DNA of 30,723 nt from Candidatus Ancillula trichonymphae ImTpAt (GCA_000485475.1 AXYY01000003.1:1-30723), one strand, 5' to 3'. Numbered from the stretch's first letter, positions 16,052 through 24,407 are shown. Made by a program: numbers and translations. The notes: generated by a model from the sequence alone, not told the origin.

Positions 16052-16558
16052 TCAAGAATACATCGGGCTCTTGAAACCATCAGGATAACCGTCGCTCAAC
16101 CAATCAAACTGAAAAATTTGTTCATGTTCGGAGGGAGCATTCTTTGATTTTACGATCGACCCACCGCCTAGCACACCAGTACCATTGTTTACCACAATTG
16201 CCGTAAGTGGCGGAAAACCCTTTTCTTTGCAGTAACCCTGAATGTAAGATAGATCATCTCCCAAAGAGGTAGCACCACCATGTCCTATTAACTTCGCCAG
16301 TTCGATATTATACGTAATGGTCTGTCTATTATGTAGCACACTGTACTAAAATGGGGAAAATCTGCCACGCGTTCAAAGCCACTTTTGGTACTTCTTTTTC
16401 ACCAATTACTATCCGATTTTCATTAGAATTCAGTTTTTCTCCCCTTTTCCTATTACTTCATGTATGGAGCACGCAATCCGCAAGCCCACATTTCCAACAA
16501 TTCAGCGATGATAAAACCAATTCCAGATCGGGGCAAGGAGCTAATCCATTTCATCCAC
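16052..16558 (-). pseudogene. Small conserved hypothetical protein, broken
   Basis: The best-preserved part is a 95-codon frame at 16339-16052 reading ITYNIELAKLIGHGG, LSYIQGYCKEKGFPPLTAIV and VNNGTGVLGGG, then EHEQIFQFDWL. From memory this pattern (ITY..LA..IG, CKE.G.PPLT.IVVN..TG.PG.G) belongs to a small conserved hypothetical family seen in accessory regions; I cannot name it. In another frame upstream, NENRIVIGEKEVPKVALNAW continues the same protein. Closer to the promoter, MKWISSLPRSGIGFIIAELL is open in a further frame and ends at tandem stops. The GTG at 16558 sits 7 bases after a perfect promoter but reaches TAG after five codons. It is therefore a broken gene with a live-looking promoter. 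Confidence 0.6.
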
Positions 16559-16564
16559 GCCTCT

Positions 16565-16593
16565 ATTATACACCTTTCTTTTTGGCCTGTCAA
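16565..16593 (-). promoter_or_regulatory. Perfect consensus promoter in front of the broken hypothetical gene
   Basis: Minus-strand TTGACA (16593-16588), 17 bases, TATAAT (16570-16565). The predicted start 16558 is the G of a GTG codon, consistent with a former leaderless mRNA. Confidence 0.7.
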
Positions 16594-16711
16594 GTTTTAT
16601 TTTTAGCTCAAGTATGCACGAAGACCTGAAAACTTCACGATTGTTATGTCCTGTATTGAACCATTTTGAGTAGATGAAGTGATCACAGCACAAGAAGAAC
16701 TAGCAACGCAC

Positions 16712-16740
16712 TTGACAAGAGTGTGCAGGTGATGTATAAT
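16712..16740 (+). promoter_or_regulatory. Promoter of the tRNA-Met gene
   Basis: TTGACA (16712-16717), 17 bases, TATAAT (16735-16740). Predicted start near 16747, leaving a 5' leader of about 7 nt before the mature tRNA. Confidence 0.8.
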
Positions 16741-16753
16741 GAGAGTGTTGTAT

Positions 16754-16827
16754 GGCGGGGTAGCTCAGCTGGTTAGAGCGCACGACTCATAATCGTGAGG
16801 TCGGGGATTCGAGTTCCCCCTTCGCTA
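16754..16827 (+). tRNA. tRNA-Met (anticodon CAT), probably elongator
   Basis: The 74-nt cloverleaf has acceptor GGCGGGG paired with CTTCGCT (three G-U pairs), D-arm GCTC/GAGC, anticodon stem CACGA/TCGTG with loop CTCATAA (CAT at 16788-16790), T-arm GGGGA/TCCCC with TTCGAGT in the loop, and discriminator A at 16827. The following bases are CTG, so the 3' CCA is not encoded. The initiator-type run of three G-C pairs in the anticodon stem is absent, which favours elongator Met. A tRNA-Ile2 with modified CAT anticodon is less likely from the acceptor sequence. Confidence 0.92.
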
Positions 16828-16840
16828 CTGCTTGTGTTTG

Positions 16841-16849
16841 TGTTATAAT
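16841..16849 (+). promoter_or_regulatory. Extended -10 promoter of the MFS gene, leaderless
   Basis: TGTTATAAT ends at 16849. Transcription should begin at 16856-16857, the A of the third ATG (16857); the ATGs at 16848 and 16851 lie at or just after the -10 box and cannot be in the mRNA. Confidence 0.65.
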
Positions 16850-16856
16850 GATGTAC

Positions 16857-18086
16857 ATGAACTTGGAAATGGATGCGCTCCAGCGTGAGATGGTTTTTGC
16901 TGCGCGCGCATGCTACGTGCTTTTTGCGTGCTTCGGCGTGGTGTATGTTACCTTTTTGAGTAGGATTGTGCACATTCGTCATCTTCTGGGCAATATCACT
17001 CCAAATCAAGCAAGTGTTATCTTGCTCGCGCTCGCACTGGGCTCGACAATTTCTAGTCCATTTGGTGGTGCAGTTTTGGAGAAAGTTTCAGTTATTAAGA
17101 TAATCCGCGTGTTTGCGGTGTCTTGTGCGGTTCTACTGTTCTTGGAAGGTGTTTTTGCAAGTAGTGGTGAATATTGGGCATGCGTGATACTAGCAATTTT
17201 CTTCGGGCTCAGCAACGGACTCTACAACATCGCGAATAATGTTGCGGGGATTGCGGTTCAAGAGCGCTTTGACGGTAAGACTATTATGATGCCCCGTTTT
17301 CACTCGTTCTTCCAGATTGGTGCGGTAATTGCAGCGTCTATTTCTCAAGTTACTGCGCACTTGCACATTGATATTCGGTTACAGTTCACATTTGTTGCAC
17401 TAATCGTTACTGTTGGTGCACTTACGAGTTCGCTTTACATCTTAGACCGTCACAAAATCAAGAGTGCGAGTAGCCGCAAGCAAATACAACGAGTAGAAAA
17501 TGATTCTCGCACGAACTTGACGCTTTTTCAGAAGTTGAACAGTAAAGGACTTGATTTATCTGTGCTACTGATTGGGTTAATCGTGTGCGTCACCTCGCTG
17601 GCGGAAGGATCTGGAACCGATTGGGTAGCTAGTGGAATTGTTGAGGGCTTCTATGAAACGGAGGTGTCAGGATTGCTAGGCATGTGGATATATCTACTGG
17701 TTATTGCGTGCACTCGTTTCTTCGGCAGTAGTATTCTAGACAGGTTCGGACGAGTAGTTTCAATGCGCGTATGCTTCATCTGTGCGATTATCGGAGTGCT
17801 GATTTATACGATCTCGCCGTTCGAGTGGTCCGTCTACTTGGCATGCATACTCTGGGGTTTTGGAGTTGCATTGGGTTATCCGGTTGGAATTTCTGCCGCT
17901 AGTGAATCCACTGACTACTCCGCACTTCGTGCATCAGTTACCGCAGGACTTGGCAACGTCATGAATATTGCAGGACCTCCAGTTATCGGTATTCTTGCAA
18001 GTATTGTGTCAATCCGCTTGTCGTTGTTAATTCTACTACCTGGACTTGTTCTAGGGTTGTTCATCGTTCCAGTACTAGAACGATGA
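16857..18086 (+). CDS. MFS transporter, YbjJ/FucP-like, substrate unknown
   Basis: A 409-residue inner-membrane transporter with about 12 hydrophobic segments and a charged central loop (about residues 200-225, HKIKSASSRKQIQRVEND). The first half carries LGNITPNQASVILLALALGS and the family-like NGLYNIANNVAGIAVQERFD followed by MMPRFHSFFQIGAV, resembling E. coli YbjJ and relatives. Transported substrate cannot be deduced. The start is set by the -10 box position; it removes three residues from the longest open frame. The last codons form one arm of an 11-bp hairpin (18059-18088). The frame is intact, so the protein is probably in use. Confidence 0.85.
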   Translation: MNLEMDALQREMVFAARACYVLFACFGVVYVTFLSRIVHIRHLLGNITPNQASVILLALALGSTISSPFGGAVLEKVSVIKIIRVFAVSCAVLLFLEGVFASSGEYWACVILAIFFGLSNGLYNIANNVAGIAVQERFDGKTIMMPRFHSFFQIGAVIAASISQVTAHLHIDIRLQFTFVALIVTVGALTSSLYILDRHKIKSASSRKQIQRVENDSRTNLTLFQKLNSKGLDLSVLLIGLIVCVTSLAEGSGTDWVASGIVEGFYETEVSGLLGMWIYLLVIACTRFFGSSILDRFGRVVSMRVCFICAIIGVLIYTISPFEWSVYLACILWGFGVALGYPVGISAASESTDYSALRASVTAGLGNVMNIAGPPVIGILASIVSIRLSLLILLPGLVLGLFIVPVLER

Positions 18087-18088
18087 AC
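18059..18088 (+). terminator. Hairpin across the end of the MFS gene
   Basis: GTTCATCGTTC (18059-18069) and GAACGATGAAC (18078-18088) form a perfect 11-bp stem with an 8-base loop. An A-run rather than a T-run follows, so it is not a textbook intrinsic terminator, but it separates the MFS gene from the efp promoter. Confidence 0.4.
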
Positions 18089-18115
18089 AAAAAAGATTAG
18101 TAGTAATGAAAAGTA

Positions 18116-18124
18116 TGGTATAAT
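18116..18124 (+). promoter_or_regulatory. efp-nusB promoter, extended -10
   Basis: TGGTATAAT with predicted start near 18131, then a 27-nt leader with AGGAG at 18147-18151 before ATG 18158. Confidence 0.65.
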
Positions 18125-18157
18125 GGCAATGCGTGGAAGAGATATTAGGAGAAGCAT

Positions 18158-18721
18158 ATGGCAACCTCGAACGACATTAAGAATGGAACTATCCTCAATA
18201 TAGATGGGCAGTTATGGCAGATTGTTGAATTTCAGCATGTTAAGCCTGGTAAGGGTGGCGCCTTTGTGCGCACAAAGGCCAAGAATGTTATTACAGGAAA
18301 AGTTGTTGAACGCACGTATAATGCTGGTGCGAAGGTTGAAATCACGACCGTTGACCGTCAGGACATGCAGTTTCTTTACAAGGAGGCAGCGGATTTCATG
18401 TTCATGAACATGGATACCTACGAGCAAGTTGTGGTTCCTGCGACTGTGGTAGGGGAGAACGAGAAGTACCTTCTTCTGGAGCTCAAGGTTACTGTTGCCC
18501 TGCATGATGGGACACCTCTTTTTATTGAACTACCAGCGTCAGTTGTCTTGACGATTACTTATACTGAACCGGGATTGCAGGGGGATCGCTCAAATGCTGG
18601 CACAAAACCTGCAACTGTTGAAACTGGCGGTGAAATACAGGTGCCGCTTTTTGTTTCTCAGGGGGAAAAGGTGAAGGTCGATACACGCACTGGCGAATAC
18701 ATGTCAAGAGTAAGTGAGTAG
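18158..18721 (+). CDS. efp: Translation elongation factor P
   Basis: EF-P rescues ribosomes stalled at polyproline by binding between the P and E sites. At 187 residues it has the three-domain length of the family. The tip loop reads HVKPGKGGAFVRT, with Lys32 at the position that is modified or active in other bacteria; Pro30 before it fits the actinobacterial type that works without known modification. The C-terminal domain has the conserved ITYTEPGLQGDRSNAGTKPA and ends VKVDTRTGEYMSRV. AGGAG six bases upstream supports the start. It is followed by nusB after 3 bases, the arrangement common in Gram-positive bacteria. Confidence 0.98.
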   Translation: MATSNDIKNGTILNIDGQLWQIVEFQHVKPGKGGAFVRTKAKNVITGKVVERTYNAGAKVEITTVDRQDMQFLYKEAADFMFMNMDTYEQVVVPATVVGENEKYLLLELKVTVALHDGTPLFIELPASVVLTITYTEPGLQGDRSNAGTKPATVETGGEIQVPLFVSQGEKVKVDTRTGEYMSRVSE

Positions 18722-18724
18722 TAG

Positions 18725-19147
18725 GTGCTCTCGAAACAAACTAGGCGCAAAAGAGCCTTCTACTTGTTGTTTGAGTCTATAGTCCGCGGAATTGGTGTGC
18801 CTGAGCTCTTGGATTTGCGCGAGCAGCAGTTCAAGTCGAAGCTTGTGTATGAGGAAGTTGATGCTGAACTCAAGCAGTTTTTACTTCAAGTTTACGAACA
18901 TCAGGAGGAAGTCACGGACTTGATTATGGCGAAGTGTCGTAATAATTCGCGCGCAGTTGGAAACAGCGATCTAGCAATTCTGGCTGTTTTGGTGTACGAG
19001 ATGTTGTATGAAAAATTGGATCTACCAGTCACGCTAACTCAAGGAGCCGCACTTTCTGAAGCGTTTGGCGCAACTGATGAATCTCCCAGTTTCACCCATG
19101 CTGTTGTGAATAATATTCATGCGGATTTGGTTAACGAGGGCAAGTAA
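18725..19147 (+). CDS. nusB: Transcription antitermination factor NusB
   Basis: NusB binds boxA RNA with NusE (S10) and promotes antitermination in rRNA operons. The 140 residues fit the all-helical family: TRRKRAFYLLFESI at the start, LIMAKCRNNSRAVGNSDLAI in the middle and FTHAVVNNIHADLV at the end, matching the family's closing F-V-NGVLD-like helix. The GTG start at 18725 follows the efp stop by 3 bases, so the two are co-transcribed and probably translationally coupled. Confidence 0.93.
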   Translation: MLSKQTRRKRAFYLLFESIVRGIGVPELLDLREQQFKSKLVYEEVDAELKQFLLQVYEHQEEVTDLIMAKCRNNSRAVGNSDLAILAVLVYEMLYEKLDLPVTLTQGAALSEAFGATDESPSFTHAVVNNIHADLVNEGK

Positions 19148-19156
19148 AAGGGGCAC

Positions 19157-19185
19157 TTGACAGGGGCAAAAATTTATGGTATATT
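19157..19185 (+). promoter_or_regulatory. Strong promoter of the decayed secretome block
   Basis: TTGACA (19157-19162), 17 bases and TATATT (19180-19185) preceded by TGG, giving both a consensus -35 and an extended -10. Predicted start near 19192. Confidence 0.7.
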
Positions 19186-19206
19186 AAACGTAATGATAAC
19201 GTTTAA
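19184..19206 (+). promoter_or_regulatory. Operator-like perfect inverted repeat over the transcription start
   Basis: TTAAACGT (19184-19191), 7 bases, ACGTTTAA (19199-19206). It overlaps the end of the -10 box and the predicted start, a classic repressor position. The gene behind it is broken. Confidence 0.55.
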
Positions 19207-19229
19207 CGGCCTAGTGGAGAGGAGCATAT

Positions 19230-20354
19230 ATGTTGTGGAATAGCAGGAACCGTGCAGGTGAGATCGTGAGGTGTTCGCGAAATGCTGGACAATATTTCTT
19301 TCTCGGGGTTTGCGCGATAAGCTGAGATTTGCGCTACTGTCATCCGTAGTAATTTCGTTTTTATTCACCTACTCGTTAGCTTTAACGGGGGGTGTACAGG
19401 TAGTGAAAAAGATAAGTGTGAAGCTCGTGGTTACGACTATGATGAGCATCAGGATGGGGTTTGTCGTCCGAATTCGGATTATGACAAAGTAGTACTCGTG
19501 GTTTTGGTGGTACTAAAAATGTTCCACTACCTTCGTTAACGGATCGCGTCAAACAATATATTGGAGATATGATGTGGAGATGGGGGTATGATAAAAAAGC
19601 GAACTTTCCGACCATTATTGGGGTGTCCGCAACGCTAACTAAGGTTGAAGATAATCCGCAACTTGAACCGTTGGCATACAATGTGGGTTCGTCGCTTACG
19701 AATATTGATAAAAATATGAAGAAGACCAATTGAAAGGCACCACAGTACTTTTAAGTGGTTTGGGGCAAACGGTTGCGCCTCAACAAGCACTAGGAATACA
19801 GAGCGCGATGATTTGATTGACATCTACACAAAAGTGCTCGAGCGTATGGGCCGCTAAGGTCGTCGAACCTCCTGATAAACTCATGGTTTCAGCAAAGGAG
19901 TCCGTGCAACGGATTATCATGTGAATTCTACTCCCGTTGGTCAATAGCTATGTACACCGCTTGAATATAAGTTCTACGGCTCCCACATAAGTTTTGCTCA
20001 AGATTCTGCACAGTTTGTTAATCAGGAGGCAAGGCAGCGAAGGCGTCACTTGCAAGTCTCGCACAATTGATTTTGAGCAACTCGACGAATTGCCGCGCAG
20101 TTATTGAAAGTATGCAGGCAATTGAAAAAGGTGGGCATAAAGTTTCTACTTCTGAACTTACGCAGAGCAGAGCAAATGCAGTTAAGAGCTTGCCAGTTCA
20201 GCTTGGCGTACCAGATTCGATTCTAACGGCGCGCGGTTTGGGTTCAGATTTTGAGGGTCATCTTGATGAAGTTGAAAATGAACAGTGGCAGGAATTTAGA
20301 ACCGCACAAAACAGGTTTGTAAGTGTAAAAGTACAAGACACTTGCAGTATGTAG
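19230..20354 (+). pseudogene. Lipoprotein with OmpA-like C-terminal domain, broken
   Basis: ATG 19230 follows GAGAGGAG. The signal region is spread over frames: a basic start (MLWNSRNRAGEIVRC), then LRDKLRFALLSSVVISFLFT and YSLALTGG. One extra G in the GGGGGG run near 19388 would give a lipobox-like LTGGC-TGSEKDK. Exported coding blocks follow: YDYDEHQDGVCRPNSDYDK, PSLTDRVKQYIGDMMWRWGY, LEPLAYNVGSSLTNIDKN and LSGLGQTVAPQQALG. The last 120 residues are OmpA/MotB-like (FYGSHISFAQDSAQFVNQEA, VIESMQAIEKGGHKVSTSEL, TQSRANAVKSLPVQLGVPDS, ARGLGSDFE), a fold that binds peptidoglycan. I count at least six frame changes plus stops. Confidence 0.75.
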
Positions 20355-20360
20355 GGAAAA

Positions 20361-20951
20361 ATGACGAATATGGTAAATACAACAGTGGATGAGCGTATAT
20401 TTAAGACGCACTACAGAGATGTATGAGGCTAAAAAACAGGTTCGTTTCAAGGCTGTGGTGGATTGGTATAATGCCAAACATGATAGAGCGCGCATAACCG
20501 GACCAGCATTGGGAGCTACAGAAGAGCGATCCTAGCGGTTCTTTTTCAGTTGAAACACCGTATGTAGAGTATTTGAGCAGAGAAAGCGTGACAGTTCACT
20601 GAGTAGAGCAAATCAGCGGTTTGTGTACCTGGTGTCGAAGATAGATAACATCAAGACGCAGTTCAATGGTGGTGTCGAAAACTGCCAGCGAAGAATTGAT
20701 GAGTTGACTGAGGAGCACGCTGAGTTGTCCGAAAAATACAACAGTTCGAATACAACCCCAAGAGAAAGGGTGCATGTGTATACACCCAGATGGGGCTTAA
20801 AGAGAAAGAATTGAGTTTCATGAGGATTAAGTTCAATGACATTGATATTGTGATTGCTCGCTTGAACTCGCACTTAGATGGTCAGAAAAAATTGTTCGTT
20901 TCAGATATTGAGAATCATAAAACACACTACACCCAGCGGCTTGCTCAATAA
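20361..20951 (+). pseudogene. Coiled-coil protein of unknown function, broken
   Basis: ATG 20361 starts MTNMVNTTVDERIFKTHYRD, then a frame change gives EMYEAKKQVRFKAVVDWYNA and KHDRARITGPALGATEERS. Further on, RANQRFVYLVSKIDNIKTQF and CQRRIDELTEEHAELSEKYN show heptad-like spacing, and in another frame MGLKEKELSFMRIKFNDIDI and VIARLNSHLDGQKKLFVSDI lead to TAA at 20949-20951. Three or more indels break it. It looks like a cytoplasmic helical protein; I cannot assign a family. Confidence 0.5.
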
Positions 20952-21030
20952 ATATATCAAGACCGCACAAAGAGGGTCGAGATTCGTCTAGACTACGACC
21001 GCGTTCCTTGCGCCGGACACGGTTACGATG

Positions 21031-21898
21031 CATGAAGCGGACAATGGTGATGAGGTTGGCAAAAAGCTTTAGCACAACGGTGCGATAACTTGCCAGAACA
21101 TCTAGTGAGAAAGGAATCTGATGAAAATGAAGATGAAATCGAGAACTTAAAGACAGACGTGACTGGAGAGTATGGTGTTATTTTCCCTGGGCAAGTGCTT
21201 TCTTTTTGGTTTGTGCTATTATTGTACTTTCATTTACTGACCTTTTATTTCTACAGGACACCTTGAGGAGAGCACTGGGAACTATAGACTTTGTTGTGGC
21301 ATCGCTACTAAGTTTTGCACTAGGCCTTGTTGGAATTGTGACGATGTCATATGCGGGGTATCAGTGTGCACGCCCAAATAAAAAGTATTCTGGATTAGTC
21401 GTTCTAGAAATAACCTTCTGGTGCGCTTTGGGACTAGCCTTTGCTTGCAATGCGTTTGTTTTCTGAGAGTATCACCGATAGTGATTCTAATGACCATGTA
21501 CTGCTTGGAATTGGTTCAAAAGACTTGGTGGTCACTCCGCTTATGCTGATTTTGTACTTCTTGGTGGGGTTAACAGCATTCACCACTGTCAAGTCAAATG
21601 ACCAAGCCCAAGTTGTTTGAGCACCTTCGCAATGCTAGAAAAGTTCGTGAACTTCACAAAAAGCTCACTAGTGAACATAAAGCACTAGAGGAAGAACTAG
21701 ATATACTTGAGGGCTACTCATCAATTGTTGCAAATGAGAGTAGTTATCAGCAAGAAAAACAACAGGTTGAGCGATATGCTAACACAACCTTTTCTCAGGT
21801 AGTTCGTTTTTTAATTGAGGACCTTGAAATGCCTCCAGATGTGGTCCGATCCAGTTGCTGCAGAAGCACAGCAGAAGCTCAAAAGAGGCGAAGAGTAG
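21031..21898 (+). pseudogene. Membrane protein with acidic N-terminal and coiled-coil C-terminal part, broken
   Basis: The reconstructed order is a short start (MKRTMVMRLAKSFSTTVR), an acidic segment (ESDENEDEIENLKTDVTGEY), then hydrophobic helices (FFLVCAIIVLSFTDLLFLQD, ASLLSFALGLVGIVTMSYAG, LVVLEITFWCALGLAFACNA and, after a frameshift, VVTPLMLILYFLVGLTAFTT). A helical tail follows (FEHLRNARKVRELHKKLTSE, HKALEEELDILEGYSSIVAN), ending in another frame with AAEAQQKLKRGEE at TAG 21896-21898. The tail could instead be a separate small gene starting at ATG 21598. No family is recognised. Confidence 0.5.
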
Positions 21899-21934
21899 TT
21901 CTCACAAGTTCAAAATGATAGGTAGTAAATCCAT

Positions 21935-22783
21935 ATGAAGAGCATTAAAATGTTGCTGAAAAAGGGCTGTTGATGGGGTCATTTGTGTTGATAATGGTGA
22001 TTTTTACTGCGCCCGTGGCACATGCACTAGATTTTGTTGATACTGATGATTACATACCAGAGCATTTATGTCGTCAATTGAGAAGACGGTCAATACAAGT
22101 AAGTACACCGGTTCAGCATTCTCAATTGATCAGCACTATGAATTATTAATCAGCATGTTATTAACGGAACAGATTCGGTTGTGCTCACGACCAAGAATAA
22201 CAAAACACTGAGTGCAAAAGTTGTTGCAAAAAGTAAGGAACAAAATGTAGCATTGCTCTTTGTGGCAGATAAAACACTAAAACCTATCTCGCTGGGTAAT
22301 TCAAGTGCGGTTAAAAATGGGGATGACATTTTTGCAATTGGTGACCCCGTGTTGGGCTTGACTTTACGCTAACGAAGGGCATTAATCAAACATCAGCAGA
22401 ACTATTGGTATAGCTCTGGTAGAGGGCAAATTGAGAACTGTTTTCAGATAGATGCGACAATTAACCACGGGAGTTCTGGAGGTCCGCTGCTGGACTTTAA
22501 AGATAGAGTTATCAGAATTAATGCTGCAAGAACCGAGCAAGCGCAAGGTTTCAACTTCGCGATCAAGATAAATACCGCACTAGACTTCCTGAAAAATGCA
22601 GGTTTTGAATTCAATGATGGTGAAATCGTTACCGGTGGTGGCTCAGCTAAGTCTGCTGATGGTTCAGTGAGCGAGAATTCTGGCAGTTCCGGTCGAAGTG
22701 GTATTGTATTTGCTATTCTAATTGCGATGTTTGTTGCGACACTAATCTTCGTTTGTGTCCCTTGCTACTTTCAGAAAGCGTAA
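21935..22783 (+). pseudogene. Membrane-anchored trypsin-like (HtrA/DegP-type) serine protease, broken
   Basis: ATG 21935 gives MKSIKMLLKK, then after a frameshift a signal peptide (GLLMGSFVLIMVIFTAPVAH ALDF). The protease core appears in several frames: the His-box equivalent HYVINQHVINGTDSVVLTTK, KVVAKSKEQNVALLFVADK (the catalytic Asp position reads Asn in NVALL), LGNSSAVKNGDDIFAIGDP, and the catalytic serine motif NHGSSGGPLLDFKDRVI followed by GFNFAIKINTALDFLKNAGF. A Gly/Ser linker and a C-terminal transmembrane helix (IVFAILIAMFVATLIFVC) end it. A further frame continues past the stop with FRKRKNTFVEQ, a plausible basic tail. At least four frameshifts are present. Confidence 0.8.
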
Positions 22784-23496
22784 AAATACATTTGTTGAAC
22801 AGCAATACCTTGAGATTAACAGATATGATACCAAACTTGAAGCTAGGAGAATTTTGCACGAGAACATTGGTAATTGCGTTACTTTTCAGTTTGTGTATAC
22901 TGTGATGTGGTGTGCAAGTCTTGCGGTTTTGGCTTGTGTACCCCATTTTGTGCTGAATATTTACGTTGTGCTTGCTAAAAAAATGGCAAAGAGTATATTG
23001 TACAATTTACTTCAGCATTGTTATTGCTCATCTTAATATTGTAGTATTTTTATTCTAGGTTCACTTATACTATCTCGCCACCTTGCGTATTACAGGTATA
23101 CATAGATCAACAACCTAAAACTGCCGATGTCTTCTCCTTGGTTTTCACGCTAAGCACTGGAAGAATGCAGGAATTCTATACTTATTGCGACAACTTTTCG
23201 TCACTTTCCACTTACTCCTGTTCATTATTCCAGGATTTGTGAAGTTGTTTGCTTATGCCTTGAGCTTTTTCTTGTTGGGCGACGGAACTGCTGAGCAACC
23301 AATGCAGGCGATAAATCAGAGTGAACAAATTATGCGTGGGAAAAATGCAGCTGTTTATCCTAGAGCTCTCATTTGCTCCCTGGTATTTACTCTGTGTAGC
23401 AACATTTGGCGTTGCTTGTTTTTGGGTCACGCCATACAGACATGTTGTTCTAACACTGTATTATCAACAGCTGCTGATTTGCTAGAGAAGGAGTAA
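22784..23496 (+). pseudogene. DUF975-like polytopic membrane protein, broken
   Basis: Frames combined give DTKLEARRILHENIGNCVTF, a hydrophobic segment (QFVYTVMWCASLAVLACVPH), and after an unclear middle the best-preserved part: LRQLFVTFHLLLFIIPGFVK, LFAYALSFFLLGDGTAEQPM and QAINQSEQIMRGKNAAVYPR. In another frame come FAPWYLLCVATFGVACFWVT and PYRHVVLTLYYQQL. The order 'IIPG..K..AY....L', 'AI..S...M.GK', 'W.LL...T.G...W..PY' fits the DUF975 family as I remember it. At least three indels and stops are present. Its start is uncertain because the reading overlaps the tail of the protease gene. Confidence 0.6.
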
Positions 23497-23497
23497 A

Positions 23498-24188
23498 ATG
23501 ACAGCAAGAGATTACAACTCAAAAGGTCCATTCTTCGTCCTGACAATTACCATTCTATTCGCATCTTTTATGGTGACTTCTTGTGCTGAGGTCCAAGCAC
23601 CCACAGCACAACATACCTCTGTGTCTAGTAGTAACACAGTGCAGGTTCCTCGTCTACTTTGCCTCCGCAGGCTCCTGAACCTCCGTTGTCCACGAAGACC
23701 AACCAACCCATCCATTACTGCGGGAACTCCTTGTAAAGTTACTAAAGTTAGCGATAGTAACACCCTTTACACCAGCTGCCTGAGTATGCGTGTGCGCCTA
23801 AATTGGTGTAGATACACCCGAAACTGTTCATTCAAAAAAACAGTTGAATGTTACGGACCTGAAGCGTCCGCATACACGAAGCAACTACTTGGGCAAACTG
23901 TCTACCTTGAGGCTGACTCCACGCAGGGTGACGCAGATAAATACGGGCGCCCGCTACGATATGTCTATACTGCAGATGGCACTAACTGGAATATGCAATT
24001 AATCCTGGAGGGCTCGTGAGTATACCTACAAGAATGCGTACAAGTATCAGTCGCAGTTCAAGCAGGCTCAGGTGCGAGCTCAATCAACACAAAAGGACTC
24101 TGGTCTAGAGCGTGTTGAAGATAGTGCGAGACTTAAGAGGTTGTTTATCTGGACGCACCTACACAAGCACAAAGTGACGTGTAAGTAG
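23498..24188 (+). pseudogene. Thermonuclease-like (SNase) lipoprotein, broken
   Basis: AAGGAG precedes ATG 23498. The N-terminus is a lipoprotein signal (GPFFVLTITILFASFMVTSC). After a linker the nuclease core appears: CKVTKVSDSNTL, then in another frame IGVDTPETVHSKK, and back in the first frame VECYGPEASAYTKQLLGQTV, YLEADSTQGDADKYGRPLRY and VYTADGTNWNMQLI. A third frame holds the C-terminus (EYTYKNAYKYQSQFKQAQVR). This matches secreted staphylococcal-nuclease relatives that degrade DNA and RNA. Three or four indels break it: near 23650, near 23790, near 23835 and at about 24015. Confidence 0.85.
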
Positions 24189-24398
24189 TCAATTTGTGCA
24201 TTTTCTGGAGTAAATACCAGTAGTTAATCCTTCAATTGACATACATACATACATACATACATACATACATACATACATACATACATACATACATACATGT
24301 ACTGATGAAGGTTCATGCTCCATTATAACTCACTAATAGAACTACTATCAATTAAAACTGAACTTTTAGTAAATATTTCAGCCCCTGAGGAAAACATG
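24189..24398. other. Intergenic region holding the ACAT repeat
   Basis: No gene is seen. The open frame that begins at ATG 24315 is only an upstream extension of the yciO-like gene through its own promoter. Confidence 0.6.
24239..24298 (+). repeat. Tetranucleotide tandem repeat, 15 perfect ACAT units
   Basis: Sixty bases of uninterrupted ACAT, 101 bases before the -10 box of the yciO-like gene and 50 bases after the dead nuclease gene. No point differences among units, suggesting recent slippage. A TTGACA overlaps its left edge (24236-24241) but no -10 box lies at a suitable distance. Confidence 0.95.
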
Positions 24399-24407
24399 TG
24401 GTATAAT
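24399..24407 (+). promoter_or_regulatory. Extended -10 promoter of the yciO-ptp-gmk operon, leaderless
   Basis: TGGTATAAT ends at 24407. Seven bases later, at 24414, is an in-frame GTG, so the first transcribed base is the start codon. Confidence 0.65.

Noticed and set aside
16351..16629. 92-codon plus-strand frame
   Set aside because: It is antisense to the broken hypothetical gene and its promoter; composition is not protein-like.
19230..24188. Programmed frameshifting or an altered genetic code to explain the broken genes
   Set aside because: The indels are numerous, differ in direction and lack slippery-site context as a group, while neighbouring housekeeping genes read cleanly with the standard code.
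24239..24303. ACAT repeat as a coding phase-variation switch
   Set aside because: Neither strand gives more than a short open frame through the tract, and no supported gene begins in or across it.
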